Of a stretch of 8,211 nt of DNA, positions 6,306 through 8,211 are shown piece after piece. Below the pieces are notes generated by a model that worked only from the letters and a program-made list of their open reading frames with translations, did not search any database and had not been told where the DNA came from. A program made the translations under genes and the position numbers. The first letter of the stretch is position 1. Every line of letters starts with the position of its first letter. Source of the stretch: Candidatus Zhuqueibacterota bacterium. Lineage in GTDB: Bacteria > KSB1 > UBA2214. The stretch spans positions 1 through 8,211 of the forward strand of contig JAKJDB010000094.1 in assembly GCA_022706175.1 (NCBI GenBank), read 5' to 3'.

Positions 6306-8211
6306 TTATTTGACATAGGTCATAATTCTATCCGCTGTATAGTCGCGCGTTTGCATGCGCAGAATGTAAACGCCGCTCACCACATCCCGTCCCAGCTCGT
6401 TTTTCCCATTCCAGACCAGACGATGCGACCCGGCGCTGCAGAGGTGGTCGCAGAGCGTGATCACCGGCTGCCCGAGAATATTCACCACCTGCAGTTTGAC
6501 GCGCGTTTCGACCGGCAGCAGAAACGTGATCTCTGTGTGGCCGTTGAACGGATTGGGATAATTCTGCAGCAACGCGAACTGCGTTGGCAGCGCGGCAGCG
6601 CTCAGCTCCAGTTCGCGGGGGAACTCGACGGCCAGCACGCTGTTATCCGCAGAACGCAGATCCGCGCCGGCCAGAGTGATTTTGGGCGAAGAGGCTGCAT
6701 CAAGCAGTTTCCATTCGATCTGCACGAGCACGCCGTCCTCATGGATCTCCGGATCGCCTTTTTCAACCAGGCGGCTGAAGGCGATGTCGATCAGACCTTT
6801 GCTCTGATCCTGTTCGGATAAAAAGGCAGGGACAGCGCCTTCGCTTTCGAGCAGGCTGCCGGCATGAATGGCGGTGACGCTCAGAACAGCAGGATCATAG
6901 TGCAAAGCCAGGTGACCCATGGCGAGCCGACGCACCTCTGCGGTGCGCAGTTCTGTAACGATCGAGGTTCCGGTCACATTCGGGCGGCCGACGCTCCATT
7001 GCAAAACCGGATTGGCTTTGCCCAGCGCGCCGCCGGCAGCTGACTCCACATTGGTCTGGTACCAGTTCCACATCCGCGTAAACACGAACAGATCTTCAAA
7101 ATTGACCACACCATCTTTGACGGCGGTCAACAACGGCGTCGTGCCGATGGCCGGTCCGATGTCGCCTTTGCTGTCGTTTTTCGGCTGCCAGGCATTGGTC
7201 AACAGGACAAAGTCTTTCAGGTCAATGTCCCTATCCGCATCGAGGTCGCCGAGCAACGCAGTTGTTTTCGCCGCTCTGATGATCGTGCGCGTAGTGTCCA
7301 CCGGAAGCGGGACATTATCCGGCGTGCGCAGGTCAGCGGTCGGCAGGGTGATTTCGCCGGCGCAATTATCGGTTTTGACCATGAAATCCAGCGAGCAGAG
7401 CACGCCGTCGCCGTTCGCCCCAGAGGATCCACCGATGCGGGTGGCGGCGATATCTACGCGGCCGGCCACACTGTCCGGTGTGACGGTGAACAGAGGCGCG
7501 GCAGCGCCGGCTTGCGCCAGATAATCTCCGGCGTTGAAAGCAGTATAGCGTATTTTTGTCGGATCGTAGGCGACGACGACGTGGCACAATCCCACATTAG
7601 TCAAGGCCATCGGTTCCACCCGCACGCTGAACGCCATGCCTGCCTTGCCCATGATCAGATCCGGCGACAGCGCCAGTCTGGCGGAGCCCATATAGTAGCG
7701 TCCGGCATCATAGCCGCCTTTGCCCTCTTTCAGGGCGGTGATCAGCACATTGCGCCAACCGTCGCCCGCTACGGGCTGATGGGTGGTGTAGGTGATAACA
7801 TATTGGCTGGACAGGATCACGCCCAGAGAATCGACGATCGCGGCAAAATCGCCGGTGATGTTGAACCACAGGCCGCCGGTTTTTTCCGCCAGTGAATGAA
7901 AGGACGGCTGATCCGGCGCCACCACGTGGGTGACGATGCGCAGATCCTGCAACAGGGCGATCAGGCTCTCCGTCGTATAGGTGGTGGTGCCGTCCCCGGT
8001 TTCGCCGGCCTGATGATACGGCGCGTCGGTGATCAGCACGGCGATTTTCTGCGCTGTGTTGCGAAAAGAGAGTTTGGTCGCCTGGGCCAGTCCTTCCAGG
8101 GCGTTTTCTTTGGTGTCGCCGCCGCCTGAGGCGCGCAACCCCTCGATCCAGGCTTTGAATTCCGTCACATCGCCGGTAAAATCGTGGACTTGATCCACTG
8201 CGTCGCCGAAG
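6306..8211 (-). CDS. Secreted VWA / cohesin-like / dockerin / cohesin-like protein with T9SS sorting tail, N-terminus cut by window
   Basis: The frame stays open to the window edge (about 634 residues visible); a GTG at 8196-8198 is only an internal valine and is used here as residue 1 for numbering. Residues 1-130 are the second half of a von Willebrand A domain. Thr29 in SGGGDT and Asp58 in VLITDAP fit the later metal (MIDAS) residues; the DxSxS motif would be outside the window. Residues about 177-305 and 397-527 are two similar cohesin-like beta-sandwiches (each with Y-D-P and A-D-L-R segments). Between them (316-380) is a dockerin-type calcium module: a full EF loop (D318, D320, D322, D324, D326, D329) and a second copy, KDGVVNFEDL, with a long insertion. 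Residues 537-630 are a T9SS type A tail (NYPNPFN, ILGQ, VWNGKNELG, SGVYILRM). The protein is probably on the cell surface or released. Adhesion or protein scaffolding is likely; enzyme activity is not indicated. Confidence 0.85.
   Translation of the reverse strand, partial: FGDAVDQVHDFTGDVTEFKAWIEGLRASGGGDTKENALEGLAQATKLSFRNTAQKIAVLITDAPYHQAGETGDGTTTYTTESLIALLQDLRIVTHVVAPDQPSFHSLAEKTGGLWFNITGDFAAIVDSLGVILSSQYVITYTTHQPVAGDGWRNVLITALKEGKGGYDAGRYYMGSARLALSPDLIMGKAGMAFSVRVEPMALTNVGLCHVVVAYDPTKIRYTAFNAGDYLAQAGAAAPLFTVTPDSVAGRVDIAATRIGGSSGANGDGVLCSLDFMVKTDNCAGEITLPTADLRTPDNVPLPVDTTRTIIRAAKTTALLGDLDADRDIDLKDFVLLTNAWQPKNDSKGDIGPAIGTTPLLTAVKDGVVNFEDLFVFTRMWNWYQTNVESAAGGALGKANPVLQWSVGRPNVTGTSIVTELRTAEVRRLAMGHLALHYDPAVLSVTAIHAGSLLESEGAVPAFLSEQDQSKGLIDIAFSRLVEKGDPEIHEDGVLVQIEWKLLDAASSPKITLAGADLRSADNSVLAVEFPRELELSAAALPTQFALLQNYPNPFNGHTEITFLLPVETRVKLQVVNILGQPVITLCDHLCSAGSHRLVWNGKNELGRDVVSGVYILRMQTRDYTADRIMTYVK

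Noticed and set aside
6919..7524. Plus-strand open frame opposite the cohesin/dockerin gene
   Set aside because: Ser/Ala/Arg-rich shadow of a gene whose domains are clear on the other strand.
6306..8211. Cellulosome scaffoldin
   Set aside because: Only two divergent cohesin-like domains, a VWA domain, no carbohydrate-binding module seen, and the neighbouring GH2 enzyme has no dockerin.

Overview
The window looks like a chromosomal segment from a moderately GC-rich, Gram-negative, polysaccharide-degrading bacterium, most plausibly of the Calditrichota / candidate KSB1 group or a nearby FCB-type lineage. The main clue is the C-terminal domain of the last protein. It carries a NYPNPFN motif followed by an ILGQ / W-x-G / SGVY pattern, the style of type IX secretion (T9SS) sorting tail common in those lineages. 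Twin-arginine (Tat) signals on two sugar-active enzymes and dockerin/cohesin-like modules fit the same picture. The taxonomic call is inference from protein style, not from a marker gene.

Layout, left to right. (1) 1-278, +: the 3' end of a free methionine-R-sulfoxide reductase gene (GAF fold). (2) 279-402: a short intergenic region with a near-consensus sigma-70 promoter. (3) 403-1824 and 1847-2332, +: a two-gene operon for a Tat-exported Gfo/Idh/MocA oxidoreductase and a DoxX-family membrane protein. (4) 2333-2430: a nested stem-loop and a strong bidirectional terminator between convergent genes. (5) 2431-5205, -: a secreted glycoside hydrolase family 2 enzyme with both catalytic glutamates. 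(6) 5206-5395: a 190-bp divergent promoter region, the longest non-coding stretch in the window. (7) 5396-6247, +: a Tat-exported TIM-barrel protein of the sugar phosphate isomerase/epimerase (xylose isomerase-like) family. (8) 6263-6298: a second bidirectional terminator. (9) 6306-8211, -: a multidomain secreted protein, cut by the right window edge, with the order VWA, cohesin-like, dockerin, cohesin-like, T9SS tail. No stretch longer than 300 bases lacks a gene. I see no tRNA, rRNA, CRISPR array, insertion sequence or origin.

The central four genes look like a carbohydrate module acting outside the cytoplasm. The GH2 enzyme would release sugars or trim glycosides. The exported Gfo/Idh/MocA protein would oxidise a sugar or glycoside. 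The exported TIM-barrel protein would isomerise, epimerise or cleave the product. The DoxX protein could pass electrons to the quinone pool. The enzyme families are well supported by sequence; the joint pathway and the electron route are inference. Three start codons were moved downstream of the longest reading frame because Shine-Dalgarno, promoter and signal-peptide positions agree on the shorter version.
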